From: an uncultured Tateyamaria sp.
GTDB taxonomy: Bacteria; Pseudomonadota; Alphaproteobacteria; Rhodobacterales; Rhodobacteraceae
Length of the DNA: 64,000 nucleotides
Assembly (NCBI RefSeq): GCF_947487805.1
Contig: NZ_CANKXW010000002.1
Location: 124,001 to 188,000 of the forward strand
Direction: 5' to 3'
Position 1 is the first letter of the stretch. Each line of letters opens with the position of its first letter. Below, in pieces: positions 46,951-60,209 of the stretch. Below the pieces are notes generated by a model, which worked only from the letters and a program-made list of their open reading frames with translations, was not told the origin of the DNA and did not search any database. A program made the translations under genes and the position numbers.

Positions 46951-47157
46951 TCACGCGCCGCGATTGTGCGTCCGCGCGTACATGTCCGCGATCATGCGGC
47001 TTGCCGTTTTCTCAAACAGGCACGGGATGACCGCATGTATCAGGGCGGCCCCACTTGCGAGCAAAAGGCGCAGCGCAAATCCCCCGGCAAACACGGCATG
47101 TTCCGCATAACTCTCGTCAACGCTGTGGGGATGGGACAGAAAAACGCGATGCAACAT
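46951..47157 (-). CDS. DUF6356-family small membrane protein
   Basis: A 68-residue protein starting MLHRVFLSHPHSVDESYAEH with an AAGGAGCG site before the ATG at 47157. A single hydrophobic segment follows (FALRLLLASGAALIHAVIPCLF), then a positively charged tail with the MIADMY motif. The HPHSVDESYAEH start is the family hallmark. Found in many alphaproteobacteria; function unknown. Confidence 0.8.
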   Translation of the reverse strand: MLHRVFLSHPHSVDESYAEHAVFAGGFALRLLLASGAALIHAVIPCLFEKTASRMIADMYARTHNRGA

Positions 47158-47273
47158 TTGAACGCTCCTTGAGTGGCTTTCCACCAAACTATGCGAGGGC
47201 AAGGTTGCAATACTCCCATTTATCACGCTCATTTGGGCTTTGAGCGGGAATAAATCCCATGTATTGCCTCGCT

Positions 47274-47732
47274 ATGGAGAATATTGACCATATCGACGCA
47301 CGTATCTTGTCCGCGCTGCAACGCGACGCGGGCCAATCGCTGGACACGCTGGGCGATACCGTCGGTCTGAGCAGAAACGCCTGCTGGCGGCGGATCAAGT
47401 CGCTGGAAGACCGTGGCGTGATCCGCGGGCGCGTAGCGATCGTTGATCCCGGCGCAGTGGGACTGGGTCTGATGGTGTTCATGCAGATCCGCACCCAAAG
47501 CCATGATCCCGACTGGCAGGCCTTGTTCAACGCGGCCACACGCAAGATCCCCGGTATCCTCAGCGTCTATCGCATGACGGGCGATCTGGATTACCTGATC
47601 CGCGCCCGCGTGCGTGATATGGCGGGATATGATGCGCTCTACCAACAATTGATTCACCTTGTGCCTGTTGCCGATGTGGCCGCCAGCTTCGTGATGGAAG
47701 AAATCAAGGACAGCACCGCCCTGCCCGTCTGA
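47274..47732 (+). CDS. Lrp/AsnC-family transcriptional regulator
   Basis: About 152 residues: N-terminal helix-turn-helix (DHIDARILSALQRDAGQSLDTLGDTVGLSRNACWRRIKSLEDRGVI) and C-terminal RAM ligand domain (GILSVYRMTGDLDYLIRARVRDMAGYDALYQQLI). The family starts just before the D-x-x-D-x-x-IL motif, so the ATG at 47274 is given; an ATG at 47259 with a GCGGGA upstream is possible. The ligand is probably an amino acid. It precedes an SMR transporter gene by 13 bases and may control it. Confidence 0.85.
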   Translation: MENIDHIDARILSALQRDAGQSLDTLGDTVGLSRNACWRRIKSLEDRGVIRGRVAIVDPGAVGLGLMVFMQIRTQSHDPDWQALFNAATRKIPGILSVYRMTGDLDYLIRARVRDMAGYDALYQQLIHLVPVADVAASFVMEEIKDSTALPV

Positions 47733-47745
47733 AAAGGAACCGATA

Positions 47746-48081
47746 ATGCCCGTGCACTACATCTACCTGATCGTGGCCGTGGCCGCCGAAACGATCGGTA
47801 CAACAGCCCTTCAGGCCAGCAACCAATTTACGCGGGTCGGTCCGACCATCCTTGTCGTCCTGGCCTATGCGGTTGCGTTCTATTTTCTTGGCGTTGCGCT
47901 CAAGTACATTCCCGTAGGCATCGCATATGCGCTTTGGTCCGGGCTTGGCATCGTGTTGATCGCACTCATCGGTTTCGCGGTCTTTGGCCAAACGCTGGAC
48001 TTGGCCGCGGTGCTCGGACTGGCCATGATCATTGGCGGAATCGTCGTGATCCAGCTCTTCTCCAATTCTGCGACACACTAG
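47746..48081 (+). CDS. SMR-family small multidrug transporter
   Basis: A 111-residue, four-helix membrane protein. The essential membrane glutamate is in YLIVAVAAETIGTTAL, matching Glu14 of EmrE; helices 2-4 carry the YALWSGLGIVLIALIGFAVFGQ signature. It exchanges cationic compounds, guanidinium-like ions or quaternary amines for protons. It has an AAGGAA site and follows an Lrp-type gene in the same direction. Confidence 0.9.
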   Translation: MPVHYIYLIVAVAAETIGTTALQASNQFTRVGPTILVVLAYAVAFYFLGVALKYIPVGIAYALWSGLGIVLIALIGFAVFGQTLDLAAVLGLAMIIGGIVVIQLFSNSATH

Positions 48082-48140
48082 ACCTTCCTTTCTGCGTCGC
48101 AGCGCTATATGGGCCGGGCAACAACTCATGAGGCCCGTCT

Positions 48141-49958
<1,818 letters not shown>

Positions 49959-49967
49959 GGGCGCACC

Positions 49968-50010
49968 GGGGCGCTGCCCCGGACCCCGGCATATTTGAAG
50001 AACAATGAAG
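49968..50010 (+). repeat. Dispersed GC-rich repeat, copy 2
   Basis: GGGGCGCTGCCCCGG is followed by ACCCCGGCATATTT and GAAGAACAATGAAG. It matches copy 1 at 43468-43512 in the opposite orientation. Here it lies just after the typA stop and runs into the typA terminator. Confidence 0.75.
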
Positions 50011-50039
50011 GGGTCGCCGTTATTGGGCGGCCCCTTTTT
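50010..50039 (+). terminator. Intrinsic terminator of typA
   Basis: GGGGTCGCC pairs with GGCGGCCCC (one T-G pair) around a seven-base loop, followed by five T residues. It begins where the dispersed repeat ends. Confidence 0.85.
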
Positions 50040-50045
50040 GTTGCG

Positions 50046-50333
50046 CTATTCCGAGGTTTCGACGATGAGGAGTTCGCGTTCGGACGCGCCGCGGGCATGT
50101 GCAAGTGCGGCTTGGTAGGCGGCGGAGTGGTAGCATTTCTCGGCCGTTTCGACGTCCGGGAATTTGGCCACGACATTGCGTGGGCGGTCCGTGCCTTCGA
50201 GTTGGACATAACGGCCACCACGGGCGATGAAAGTGCCGCCATGGTCGGCAATGGCGACTGTCGCGCCGGCGGCATATTTCTTGTATGCTTCTTCGTCTGT
50301 CACCGTGACATGCGCAATCCAGAGTGCTGGCAT
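50046..50333 (-). CDS. DUF1330-family protein
   Basis: A 95-residue ferredoxin-like-fold protein: MPALWIAHVTVTDEEAYKKYAAGATVAIADHGGTFIARGGRYVQLEG and the VVAKFPDVETAEKCYHSAAYQAALAHA segment typical of DUF1330. The ATG at 50333 has GGGAGG six bases before; the ribosome site overlaps the alaS stop, so it is likely read through from alaS. Function unknown. Confidence 0.87.
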   Translation of the reverse strand: MPALWIAHVTVTDEEAYKKYAAGATVAIADHGGTFIARGGRYVQLEGTDRPRNVVAKFPDVETAEKCYHSAAYQAALAHARGASERELLIVETSE

Positions 50334-50334
50334 C

Positions 50335-52989
50335 TTAACCTCCCAAGATGGATTTTGCGGCTGCAATCGCTGCATCCGCATTGCTTGCATCCTTGGCGCC
50401 GCCCTGCGCCATGTCGGGGCGCCCGCCTCCGCCCTTGCCGCCCAGTTCGACCACCGCGGCCTTGACCAGGTCCACAGCGCTGACCGTGTCCGTCTTGTCG
50501 GCCGTAACCCCGGCAGCGACGGCTACCTTGCCCTCTGCGTCCGCGATCAGCAGGATTGCACCGCTGCCGAGGCGCTGTTTGTGTTCGTCGATCAGGGCGG
50601 GCAGATCCTTGCCCGTCACACCTTGCAGGACCTGAGCGAGGAAGGCGGTGCCACCCACGTCCTCGGCTTCGGGCGCGGCCTGACCGCCGCCCGACATGGC
50701 CAGATCACGGCGCAATTGCGCAACCTCCGCCATCAGTGCCTTGCGCTCGTCCAGCAGGGCTTTGACCCTGCTTGGCACGTCCTGCGCCTGCGCCTTGAGT
50801 TCAGAGGCCGTTTCGGCCAGCAAATGATCCTGTCCGCGCAGATATTGCAGGGCCGCGTCCCCGGTCAGTGCCTCGATCCGGCGCACTCCGGCACTTGACG
50901 CGCTGTCTCCCAGAGTAACGAAGGCGCCGATATCGCCGGTCTGGCGCACATGTGTGCCACCGCAAAGCTCGAGCGAATAGGTGTCGCCGCTTGTGCCCTT
51001 GCCGGATCCGTCTTGCGTGCCCATGGACACGACCCGCACCTCGTCCCCGTATTTCTCACCAAAGAGCGCCTGCGCACCGAGCGCACGCGCGTCATCCGGG
51101 GTCATGATGCGGGTTTCGACGGCATCATTCTGGCGGATAAAACTGTTCACCTCGGCCTCGACCTTTGCCAGATCATCCAGGCTGAGCGCCTTGCCGTGGC
51201 TGAAATCAAAGCGCAGCCGGTCCGGCGCGTTCAGTGACCCGCGTTGGGCCACGTGATCGCCAAGCGCACCGCGCAGGGCCTCGTGCAGCAGGTGCGTGGC
51301 CGAATGGTTGGCGCGAATGGCCGTGCGGCGCGTGTGATCCACTTCAAGAACAGCCGCTTGCCCATTGGAAAGGCTACCTTTTGTAACCGTTGCGATGTGG
51401 ATGAACACATCGGCGGTTTTGCGGGTGTCCGTTACCTGTGCCTCACCGCTTTCGGTTCGGATGAGGCCGGTGTCGCCGACCTGCCCGCCACTTTCCGCAT
51501 AGAACGGAGACTGGTTCAAGGCAATCTGCACGGACGTCCCGGTGGGGGCGCTGTCGGTCTGTGCGCCGTCCACGACGATGGCGACGATCTGGCCTTCGGC
51601 GGTTTCAGTGTCATACCCGAGGAAATCGGTCGTGCCCGCCGTTTCGGCCACGTCAAACCAGACAGTCGCATCCGCCGCCTCACCTGACCCGGACCAGGCC
51701 GCGCGCGCCTTGGCCTTTTGCTCCGCCATCGCGGCATCAAAGCCCTCGGTGTCGACCCCCAGCCCCTGTTCGCGCAGGGCGTCCTGCGTCAGGTCCAGCG
51801 GGAAGCCATATGTGTCGTAGAGCTTGAACGCGGCGGCACCCGGCAGATCGGCACCTTCGGCCAACCCGGCCACTTCGTCATCCAGCAGTTTCAGGCCCCG
51901 ATCCAGCGTTTGTTTGAACCGCGTTTCCTCGGCCTGCAAGGTCTCGGTGATCAGGGATTGCGCCTGCCCGAGTTCCGGATAGGCCGCGCCCATCTGGCGT
52001 ACAAGCGTCGGCACCAATTGGTACATGACCGGATCCTTGGCCCCCAGCAAATGCGCGTGCCGCATGGCCCGCCGCATGATCCTCCGCAGTACATAGCCGC
52101 GCCCGTCATTGGAGGGCATAACACCGTCCGCAATCAGGAAGGATGTCGACCGCAGATGGTCCGCGATCACCCTGTGATGGACGTTCTGATCGCCGTAGGG
52201 ATCGACGCCGGTTGCATCGGCAGATGCCTCGATCAGCGACTTGAACAGATCCGTGTCATAGTTATCATGGCTGCCTTGCAGCAAGGCGCCAATGCGCTCG
52301 AGACCCATGCCGGTGTCGATGGACTGCATATCCAAGTCTATCATCGAGCCGTCTTCGAACTGTTCGTTCTGCATGAAAACGATGTTCCAGATCTCGATGA
52401 AACGGTCACCGTCCTCTTCGGGACTGCCGGGAGGGCCACCCCAGATGTGATCTCCATGGTCATAGAAAATTTCGGTACACGGTCCGCAGGGTCCGGTGGG
52501 TCCCATCTGCCAGAAATTGTCCGAGGTCGCGATGCGGATGATCCGGCTCTCCGGCACACCGACCTTTTTCCAAATCTCATAGGCTTCGTCGTCGGTGTGA
52601 TAGACCGTCACATAAAGCCGATCCTTAGGGATGTCGAACTCACCCGTGATCAGGTTCCAGGCAAAGGGGATGGCTTCATGCTTGAAATAGTCACCGAAGC
52701 TGAAGTTCCCCAGCATTTCGAAGAACGTGTGGTGGCGCGCGGTGTAACCGACATTGTCGAGGTCGTTATGCTTGCCGCCCGCCCGCACGCATTTTTGTGC
52801 CGTTGTCGCCCGGGTGTAGTCCCGCCGTTCGAGGCCGGTGAACAGGTTCTTGAACTGCACCATCCCCGAGTTCACGAACATCAGGGTCGGGTCGTTGCGG
52901 GGCACCAGCGGGCTGGATGGCACAACCGCATGGCCCTGTTTTTCAAAGTAGGACAGGAAGGTCGAACGGATGTCGTTGAGCGAAGGCAT
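50335..52989 (-). CDS. alaS: Alanyl-tRNA synthetase
   Basis: An 884-residue class II synthetase: [37 protein letters not shown] at the start, the aminoacylation core ([22 protein letters not shown]), the editing domain zinc motifs [11 protein letters not shown] and [13 protein letters not shown], and the C-terminal oligomerisation domain ([11 protein letters not shown]). Full length. It is followed by the DUF1330 gene; recA lies upstream in the same direction, with its own terminator between them. Confidence 0.97.
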   Translation of the reverse strand: MPSLNDIRSTFLSYFEKQGHAVVPSSPLVPRNDPTLMFVNSGMVQFKNLFTGLERRDYTRATTAQKCVRAGGKHNDLDNVGYTARHHTFFEMLGNFSFGDYFKHEAIPFAWNLITGEFDIPKDRLYVTVYHTDDEAYEIWKKVGVPESRIIRIATSDNFWQMGPTGPCGPCTEIFYDHGDHIWGGPPGSPEEDGDRFIEIWNIVFMQNEQFEDGSMIDLDMQSIDTGMGLERIGALLQGSHDNYDTDLFKSLIEASADATGVDPYGDQNVHHRVIADHLRSTSFLIADGVMPSNDGRGYVLRRIMRRAMRHAHLLGAKDPVMYQLVPTLVRQMGAAYPELGQAQSLITETLQAEETRFKQTLDRGLKLLDDEVAGLAEGADLPGAAAFKLYDTYGFPLDLTQDALREQGLGVDTEGFDAAMAEQKAKARAAWSGSGEAADATVWFDVAETAGTTDFLGYDTETAEGQIVAIVVDGAQTDSAPTGTSVQIALNQSPFYAESGGQVGDTGLIRTESGEAQVTDTRKTADVFIHIATVTKGSLSNGQAAVLEVDHTRRTAIRANHSATHLLHEALRGALGDHVAQRGSLNAPDRLRFDFSHGKALSLDDLAKVEAEVNSFIRQNDAVETRIMTPDDARALGAQALFGEKYGDEVRVVSMGTQDGSGKGTSGDTYSLELCGGTHVRQTGDIGAFVTLGDSASSAGVRRIEALTGDAALQYLRGQDHLLAETASELKAQAQDVPSRVKALLDERKALMAEVAQLRRDLAMSGGGQAAPEAEDVGGTAFLAQVLQGVTGKDLPALIDEHKQRLGSGAILLIADAEGKVAVAAGVTADKTDTVSAVDLVKAAVVELGGKGGGGRPDMAQGGAKDASNADAAIAAAKSILGG

Positions 52990-53049
52990 AAGCGTGTGTT
53001 CCGGGGCGTCTGATGGGTTGCTCTGACATAGCTCTGTGCGCTTGGACTG

Positions 53050-53089
53050 TCCACAAACGAAACAGGGCGCAGTCGATGCTGCGCCCTGT
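53050..53089 (-). terminator. Terminator of recA
   Basis: ACAGGGCGCAG at 53062-53072 pairs perfectly with CTGCGCCCTGT at 53079-53089 around TCGATG. On the minus strand the hairpin is followed by TTTCGTTTG. It lies between recA and alaS. Confidence 0.8.
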
Positions 53090-53118
53090 CGCTGTTCCTC
53101 TTAAAGCCGGGTGCTTAA

Positions 53119-54198
53119 TCAGGCCTCCAGAATATCGTCATCCGCGGCCTTTTCACCTTCGGGCATATCAAAGTCGAGCCCGTGTGCGGCGCGGATCTTG
53201 TCCTCGATCTCGAAGGCCATCCTGCTGTTGTCGCGCAGGAAACTTTTGGCGTTCTCACGACCTTGGCCAATCCGTTCGTCGCCATAGCTGAACCAGGATC
53301 CGGATTTTTCCACGACACCAGCCTTGACGCCCAAGTCCAGAAGCTCACCCATTTTCGAGATGCCTTCGCCATACATGATGTCGAACTCGACCTGTTTGAA
53401 CGGGGGGGCGACCTTGTTTTTGACCACCTTGACGCGGGTGGCGTTTCCGACAACCTCGTCGCGATCCTTGAGCGCGCCGATGCGGCGAATGTCGAGACGC
53501 ACCGAGGAGTAGAATTTCAGGGCGTTGCCACCGGTGGTCGTTTCCGGCGAGCCGAACATGACGCCAATCTTCATGCGGATCTGGTTGATGAAAATGACCA
53601 TGCAGTTCGAACGGCTGATCGAACCGGTCAGCTTGCGCATGGCCTGGCTCATCAGGCGAGCCTGAACGCCCACGCTGCTGTCGCCCATATCACCTTCGAG
53701 TTCGGATTTCGGCGTCAGGGCCGCCACCGAATCGACGATCACCATATTGACCGCTCCGGACCGCACCAGCGTGTCGGTGATTTCCAAGGCCTGTTCACCC
53801 GTGTCGGGCTGCGAGATCAGCAACTCGTCGATGTTCACACCCAGTTTCCGCGCGTATTGCGGATCAAGCGCGTGTTCCGCATCGACGAAAGCACAGACCC
53901 CGCCCTGCTTTTGCTGTTCGGCCACACAGTGCAGTGTCAGCGTCGTTTTGCCTGACGATTCAGGGCCATAGATCTCGACAATGCGCCCCATGGGCAGGCC
54001 ACCGATGCCGAGGGCAATGTCCAGACCAAGGCTGCCTGTCGAGCTGGCCTTGATATCCTGGATCGCACCCTCGTCGCCCAGCTTCATGATCGACCCCTTG
54101 CCGAACTGGCGTTCGATCTGGGCCAACGCGCTGTCCAGCGCCTTTTGTTTGTCTGCCGATTTCTTGTCTGTCATGGTCAGTAGGTCTGCCGTTGCCAT
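53119..54198 (-). CDS. recA: Recombinase RecA
   Basis: A 359-residue RecA: Walker [11 protein letters not shown], Walker [14 protein letters not shown]-binding loop segments ([46 protein letters not shown]) and the interface signature. The ATG at 54198 (MATADLL) is chosen because AAAGGA lies eight bases before it; the ATG at 54219 has a weaker site. It mediates strand exchange and LexA self-cleavage. An SOS box upstream suggests LexA control. Confidence 0.97.
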   Translation of the reverse strand: MATADLLTMTDKKSADKQKALDSALAQIERQFGKGSIMKLGDEGAIQDIKASSTGSLGLDIALGIGGLPMGRIVEIYGPESSGKTTLTLHCVAEQQKQGGVCAFVDAEHALDPQYARKLGVNIDELLISQPDTGEQALEITDTLVRSGAVNMVIVDSVAALTPKSELEGDMGDSSVGVQARLMSQAMRKLTGSISRSNCMVIFINQIRMKIGVMFGSPETTTGGNALKFYSSVRLDIRRIGALKDRDEVVGNATRVKVVKNKVAPPFKQVEFDIMYGEGISKMGELLDLGVKAGVVEKSGSWFSYGDERIGQGRENAKSFLRDNSRMAFEIEDKIRAAHGLDFDMPEGEKAADDDILEA

Positions 54199-54260
54199 TG
54201 CGTTGATCCTTTGTGTCATACCCGCTGGGGGGCGGCAATCACTGCCGCTTCTGCTTCGAT

Positions 54261-54275
54261 GTTCCCCTTGCGTTC
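54261..54275. promoter_or_regulatory. LexA (SOS) box upstream of recA
   Basis: GTTC-CCCTTGC-GTTC is an exact match to the alphaproteobacterial GTTC-N7-GTTC LexA site, 63 bases before the recA start. No lexA gene lies in the window. Confidence 0.88.
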
Positions 54276-54396
54276 CTTATGAGATCAAAAAGAGAACATT
54301 TCAATTAAATTCTACAGACCTACCTTTTGCCCTGAGGAGTTAAGGAGTAGTTTACGAACAAAAGGGCTGTTGAAATAAATTCTGTGAGGTGAGCGG

Positions 54397-54993
54397 ATGA
54401 TGGTGTTCTACAAGGCGGGCCTTGCCTTTCTTTCGGTCCCCAAGACAGGCACGACCGCCTACGAAAATGCTTTGCGCGATCACGCAGATTTGGTGATCTC
54501 CGAACCGCCGATGCTCAAGCACGCGCCGGTTTACCGCTATAACAGGTTCGTCCGGCCCATGTTCGTGAACGTCTGCAAGGTGGAACTAGAATTGATGGCA
54601 GTCATGCGAGAGCCGATCAGCTGGCTGGGCAGTTGGTGGCGATACCGCCAGCGCCCCTTCATGGTCGGCAAGCCGAACGCGACGCACGAGATAAGTTTCG
54701 ATGAGTTTGTTCTGGCCTACATGAAAGGTCAAAAACCCGGTTTTGCCGATGTGGGCAGCCAATTCAAATTTCTTGAAACCCAGCCAAACGGTACGGGCAT
54801 TACGCATCTCTTTCGGTACGAGGACCAGCACAGGTTGCAGGCGTTTCTGACCGACCGGCTTGGAGTGACGTTCGCTCTGGAACGCGCGAACGTCTCCCCT
54901 TCTGTGCCGGTCGAACTGTCAGCGGGTGTCGAAGAAAGGTTGCGCCGCAAATTTGCCGATGAGTTTGCCTTGTACGACAGCATTCCGCACTGA
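54397..54993 (+). CDS. Sulfotransferase-like protein
   Basis: A 198-residue protein with sulfotransferase hallmarks: VPKTGTTAYENAL near the start is a P-x-x-GTT phosphosulfate loop, and VMREPISWLGSWWRYR has the 3'-phosphate R-x-x-x-x-x-x-S pattern. It is shorter than most family members (250-300). Its acceptor is unknown; in roseobacters such genes often belong to surface polysaccharide or adhesion pathways, though none is next to it. A GAGGTGAG site precedes the ATG. It lies alone between recA (divergent) and cckA (convergent). Confidence 0.7.
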   Translation: MMVFYKAGLAFLSVPKTGTTAYENALRDHADLVISEPPMLKHAPVYRYNRFVRPMFVNVCKVELELMAVMREPISWLGSWWRYRQRPFMVGKPNATHEISFDEFVLAYMKGQKPGFADVGSQFKFLETQPNGTGITHLFRYEDQHRLQAFLTDRLGVTFALERANVSPSVPVELSAGVEERLRRKFADEFALYDSIPH

Positions 54994-54995
54994 GA

Positions 54996-57299
54996 TCAGT
55001 GAAGCTGCTTGTGCACCGTTTCCGCAAGATCGTTCAGTGAGAACGGCTTGGGCAGGAATACCGAGTTCGGAATGCTGTCCTGCTGATTGTTCAGCCTGTC
55101 TTCGGCATAGCCGGACACGAAGACCACCCGCACCTCCGGCCGCACCTTGAGCGCCTCGCGCACCCAGCTTGGCCCGTCCTTGCCCGGCATCACGACATCC
55201 GTCACAAACAGGTCGACGTTCAGGTCTTTGTCTTCGAGCGTCTTCAGTGCCGCCTCAGCAGAATCCGCCTCGAGCACCGTGTACCCCCGCAAACGCAATG
55301 CGCGGCTGGCAAATGCGCGTACGGGTGCCTCGTCTTCGACGAGGAGGATCACGCCGTCGCCATGTTTTGGCTCGGAAACCTGGGCGGGTTGCACTGCCGC
55401 CTTTGGCTTGGGCGTCGAGCGTTCAAGTACGGGGAAAAGGATCGAAAACGTTGTGCCCTTGCCCAGCGTACTGTCGACAAAGATATACCCGCCCGTCTGT
55501 TTCACGATGCCGTAAGCGGTGGACAGCCCGAGCCCCGTTCCCTCGCCAGTCTTCTTGGTGGTGAAAAACGGCTCGAACACCTTTTGCATCTTGTCCGCGG
55601 GAATCCCGATGCCCGCATCCTTGACCCGCAGGCACACGTATTCGCCCGCTGGTACAGTGACCCGATCACGTTCAAGCGGATTTGCCAGTGTCATACACTC
55701 AGTTTCGATCGCGATTTCACCGCCTTCCGGCATGGCGTCGCGCGCATTGACCACCAGGTTCATCAGAACCTGCTCCAATTGGCGCTTGTCGGCGCGAATG
55801 GGTTTGAGAACAGGATCGTGGCTGAGCGACAATCGCACCTTTTCCCCCACCAGGCGATTCAACAGGTGCGTGAGGTCCGCCATTGTATCCCTGAGATCAA
55901 GCTCCTCCGGGCGCAGGTTCTGCTTGCGCGAAAAAGCGAGAAGCTGGCCAACAAGGGCTGCGGCGCGATTGGCGTTCTGGTTGATCTGGATGAGATCGCT
56001 GTAGTCCGAATCGCCCTGGTCATGGCGCAACAACAGCAAATCACAGTGCCCGGAAATCGCAGTCAACAAGTTGTTGAAATCATGCGCCACCCCGCCCGCC
56101 AACTGGCCAATAGCCTGCATCTTCTGGCTTTGGACGAACTGCGCCTCGAGCGTTTTGAGTTCGGTCGCATCGGCCAAGACAGCCACAATCGATACATCAC
56201 CATGGTCCGCCATACGGTTGAGCGCGACCTGCACGAACATCTCCTTGTCCTCGCGCTTGAGGCGCAGGAACTCGGATTGCTGTACCGCGCGCCCGGACAC
56301 GGTTTCATCAAGCCAGTCGGCGATGGGGCGACCCAGACCCGCCATCAAATCGGATATGTGCACGCCTTCCTCAAGCCCGGGACCCACCAGGTCGGCACCC
56401 TTTCGGTTGAAGCTGCGCACGGTGCCATCGGGCGCGAAGCGCACAAGCGGAACAGGCAGATCCTGGAACGACGACCATGTCGCGGTCGCTTCCCCTTCTG
56501 CAGGGGGCGGCAGCAGATAGATGGCCGTCCGCCCGGCCCCTGCGTCGACCCGCGCTGCCAGAACATCCACGGATCCTTCGGCTGTCGAAATTTGATTGAC
56601 TTGCCCAAAGCGCACCGGCAGCGCATCGAAAATGCCGTCGATAGCCTTGATCCGGCCGCCGATCAGTGTGCGGGCGTTTTCGTTCATATACAGCACGGCC
56701 CCATTGCGCCCCGTCATGACCATGGGCAGCCCCGGCCCCTCGGTCCCGCGACCCTGACCCGTATCCGGGACGGCTTCCAAACGCCACAGCAGGCGATTGT
56801 CATCCATTTCGTGCACCGCAAGGCGCATGTGACCGCGCCGCGTGACCAGATCTTCCCGGGCTGCCCCATCGATCTCGGCCGCGGCCTTGAGACGGAACAG
56901 GATACCACCCGGATTGGCAAAGGTGTTGCGCAAAGTACCGGCCAGCGTTTCACCGGACCGTGTGGAATAGAGTTGCCGTGCCGCCGCATTGGCACGGATC
57001 ACTTCGCCATCGGGCGTGCAGACAAAACTGGGTGAGGCATCCTTTTCGATAAAGGAACTGATTGCGGACAGGGCCAGCGCGTCCTTGCCGCGTGCCTTGC
57101 GGGTGGTCAGTGTCACCGCGAAACCCAAACCCATCAGCACCGCGGCCCCAACGGCCAGCCCCAATTGGATCAAAGGCTCGGGCGCCAGTGCGGCCATAAC
57201 ACCCAACAGAGCAGCCGCCCCAAGAAGGCTGGCTGCACGATGGTTGCCACCCTCAGCCGGGCGTGCTTGCGTGGTGGTCGGCTGAGCGCTGTCTGACAC
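54996..57299 (-). CDS. cckA: Hybrid sensor histidine kinase CckA
   Basis: A 767-residue hybrid kinase: two N-terminal membrane helices (about 22-66), PAS-like domains (about 75-380), HisKA with the phosphorylatable His in GGVAHDFNNLLTAI, HATPase with GIGIPADKMQKVFEPFFTTKKTGEGTGLGL, and a C-terminal receiver (DLFVTDVVMPGKDGPSW). CckA is the cell-cycle kinase/phosphatase that feeds the ChpT-CtrA pathway; in Rhodobacterales the pathway controls motility and gene transfer agents more than division. Domain order and length fit CckA. It is two bases from the convergent sulfotransferase-like gene. Confidence 0.92.
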   Translation of the reverse strand: MSDSAQPTTTQARPAEGGNHRAASLLGAAALLGVMAALAPEPLIQLGLAVGAAVLMGLGFAVTLTTRKARGKDALALSAISSFIEKDASPSFVCTPDGEVIRANAAARQLYSTRSGETLAGTLRNTFANPGGILFRLKAAAEIDGAAREDLVTRRGHMRLAVHEMDDNRLLWRLEAVPDTGQGRGTEGPGLPMVMTGRNGAVLYMNENARTLIGGRIKAIDGIFDALPVRFGQVNQISTAEGSVDVLAARVDAGAGRTAIYLLPPPAEGEATATWSSFQDLPVPLVRFAPDGTVRSFNRKGADLVGPGLEEGVHISDLMAGLGRPIADWLDETVSGRAVQQSEFLRLKREDKEMFVQVALNRMADHGDVSIVAVLADATELKTLEAQFVQSQKMQAIGQLAGGVAHDFNNLLTAISGHCDLLLLRHDQGDSDYSDLIQINQNANRAAALVGQLLAFSRKQNLRPEELDLRDTMADLTHLLNRLVGEKVRLSLSHDPVLKPIRADKRQLEQVLMNLVVNARDAMPEGGEIAIETECMTLANPLERDRVTVPAGEYVCLRVKDAGIGIPADKMQKVFEPFFTTKKTGEGTGLGLSTAYGIVKQTGGYIFVDSTLGKGTTFSILFPVLERSTPKPKAAVQPAQVSEPKHGDGVILLVEDEAPVRAFASRALRLRGYTVLEADSAEAALKTLEDKDLNVDLFVTDVVMPGKDGPSWVREALKVRPEVRVVFVSGYAEDRLNNQQDSIPNSVFLPKPFSLNDLAETVHKQLH

Positions 57300-57445
57300 C
57301 TGTCACCTCATTGCGGTCGATTCGTTGGATCAGTTTTGCGCTGGAAACGGTTAATTGGCTCTTAAGCCCACAGCACATCCGACCTGTCAGAGCATCTATA
57401 ACACAACCTGAGGGCAAGTTGCTAAACTTTAGGTTGCGCGCAATC

Positions 57446-58603
57446 TCAAGCGATCTGAAGGCAGGCGAGAAAGAAGCCATCGCCATCTTTGTCAACCGGC
57501 CATGTGCAGCTTGAAAGCACCTGCCAGCCGGGATGCCTGGCGCGGAAAGCGGCCACTTGTGCTGCGTTCTCGACCGCAAGCACCGAGCAGGTCGCATAAG
57601 CCAGAACCCCGCCGGGCGCGACATGCGAGACGGCCGCGTCCAGCACGCCCGCCTGCATCTGTTGCAATGCGGTCAATCGGTCTTGGGTCAACGCCCATTT
57701 GGCGTCGGGTGTCCGGCGCCATGTCCCGCTGCCCGAACAGGGCGCATCGCAAAAGACAAGATCGAAATGGCCTGCCTTGCCGATGTTCTCGGGCGGACAG
57801 ATGTCGATGCGATGACCACCGCGTGCGGCCCTTGCCGGCAGGTCACGCATGCGCCCAGGATCGATATCGTGGGCCGTCACAGCCCAACCCTGCGCGGCAA
57901 GAGCAAGGGCCTTGCCACCCCCACCGGAACACAAATCCAGGGCGCGTCCCGCCTGCTGGAACCCCGCGACGGCGGCTTGGCTCGACGCATCCTGCAACTC
58001 GATCAAGCCGTCGGCAAAGGCTTGGCTCAACCGCACACGTTTTGCGCCTTCGATCACAGTCAGCGCTGTCTCCGCACGCGCGTTGCGCGCTGTTGAGATA
58101 CCCTCTGACAAAAGCGCAGCCTGTGCCTGAACCACAGTGCTGCGGGTGCAGTTCACGCGCAGTGTCACGGGCGCACGCGTCGCCAGTGCCATCGCGGTAG
58201 GTTCCGCGTCTTCGCCCAAACTTTCCTTGAAATGCGGAACCATCCAGTCCTGGAGGTTCCAACGGTCGCCGGGCGTTTCGGGGATGCCGCGCGATGCCTG
58301 TTCAACCTCGGTCAGAACGGACGGCGCGTGGCCCTGACCGGTAAACATGTCGGACGGATCGATGCCCAGATCGCGCAGCCGCCCGATCATGCGAGCGCGG
58401 CCCGTGTCACCTCCACCGCGCACCGCGTCACTGCGCCAATTCCGCAGGACGTCAAACACGTGGTCGCGCACGGCCGCGCGGTCTTTGGATCCAGCAAATC
58501 GGCTGTTGCGCGCCCAGCGGGTCAGCTCCTGCTCCGCCGCTTGCCCACCCGCAATGGCGTCTATGATCTCGATGGCCGCGGCCACGCGTGCGCCGGGGGT
58601 CAT
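57446..58603 (-). CDS. RsmB/NOP-family 16S rRNA (cytosine-C5) methyltransferase
   Basis: A 385-residue enzyme. The N-terminal part (about 1-170) is the RNA-binding region; the SAM domain has motif I (ALDLCSGGGGKALALA), motif IV with the catalytic proline-cysteine (FCDAPCSGSGTWRR), and motif VI (YATCSVLAVEN), whose cysteine is the nucleophile. Shorter than E. coli RsmB (429), which has an N-terminal NusB-like domain; only a partial one seems present. Its exact target cytosine cannot be read from sequence. Confidence 0.87.
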   Translation of the reverse strand: MTPGARVAAAIEIIDAIAGGQAAEQELTRWARNSRFAGSKDRAAVRDHVFDVLRNWRSDAVRGGGDTGRARMIGRLRDLGIDPSDMFTGQGHAPSVLTEVEQASRGIPETPGDRWNLQDWMVPHFKESLGEDAEPTAMALATRAPVTLRVNCTRSTVVQAQAALLSEGISTARNARAETALTVIEGAKRVRLSQAFADGLIELQDASSQAAVAGFQQAGRALDLCSGGGGKALALAAQGWAVTAHDIDPGRMRDLPARAARGGHRIDICPPENIGKAGHFDLVFCDAPCSGSGTWRRTPDAKWALTQDRLTALQQMQAGVLDAAVSHVAPGGVLAYATCSVLAVENAAQVAAFRARHPGWQVLSSCTWPVDKDGDGFFLACLQIA

Positions 58604-58646
58604 GCCGGTGCCCGCGCAATTGTCAGGCGAACGCCGTTAGGCATGA

Positions 58647-60188
<1,542 letters not shown>

Positions 60189-60209
60189 TCACATGCGCAA
60201 AGTGCCGCC

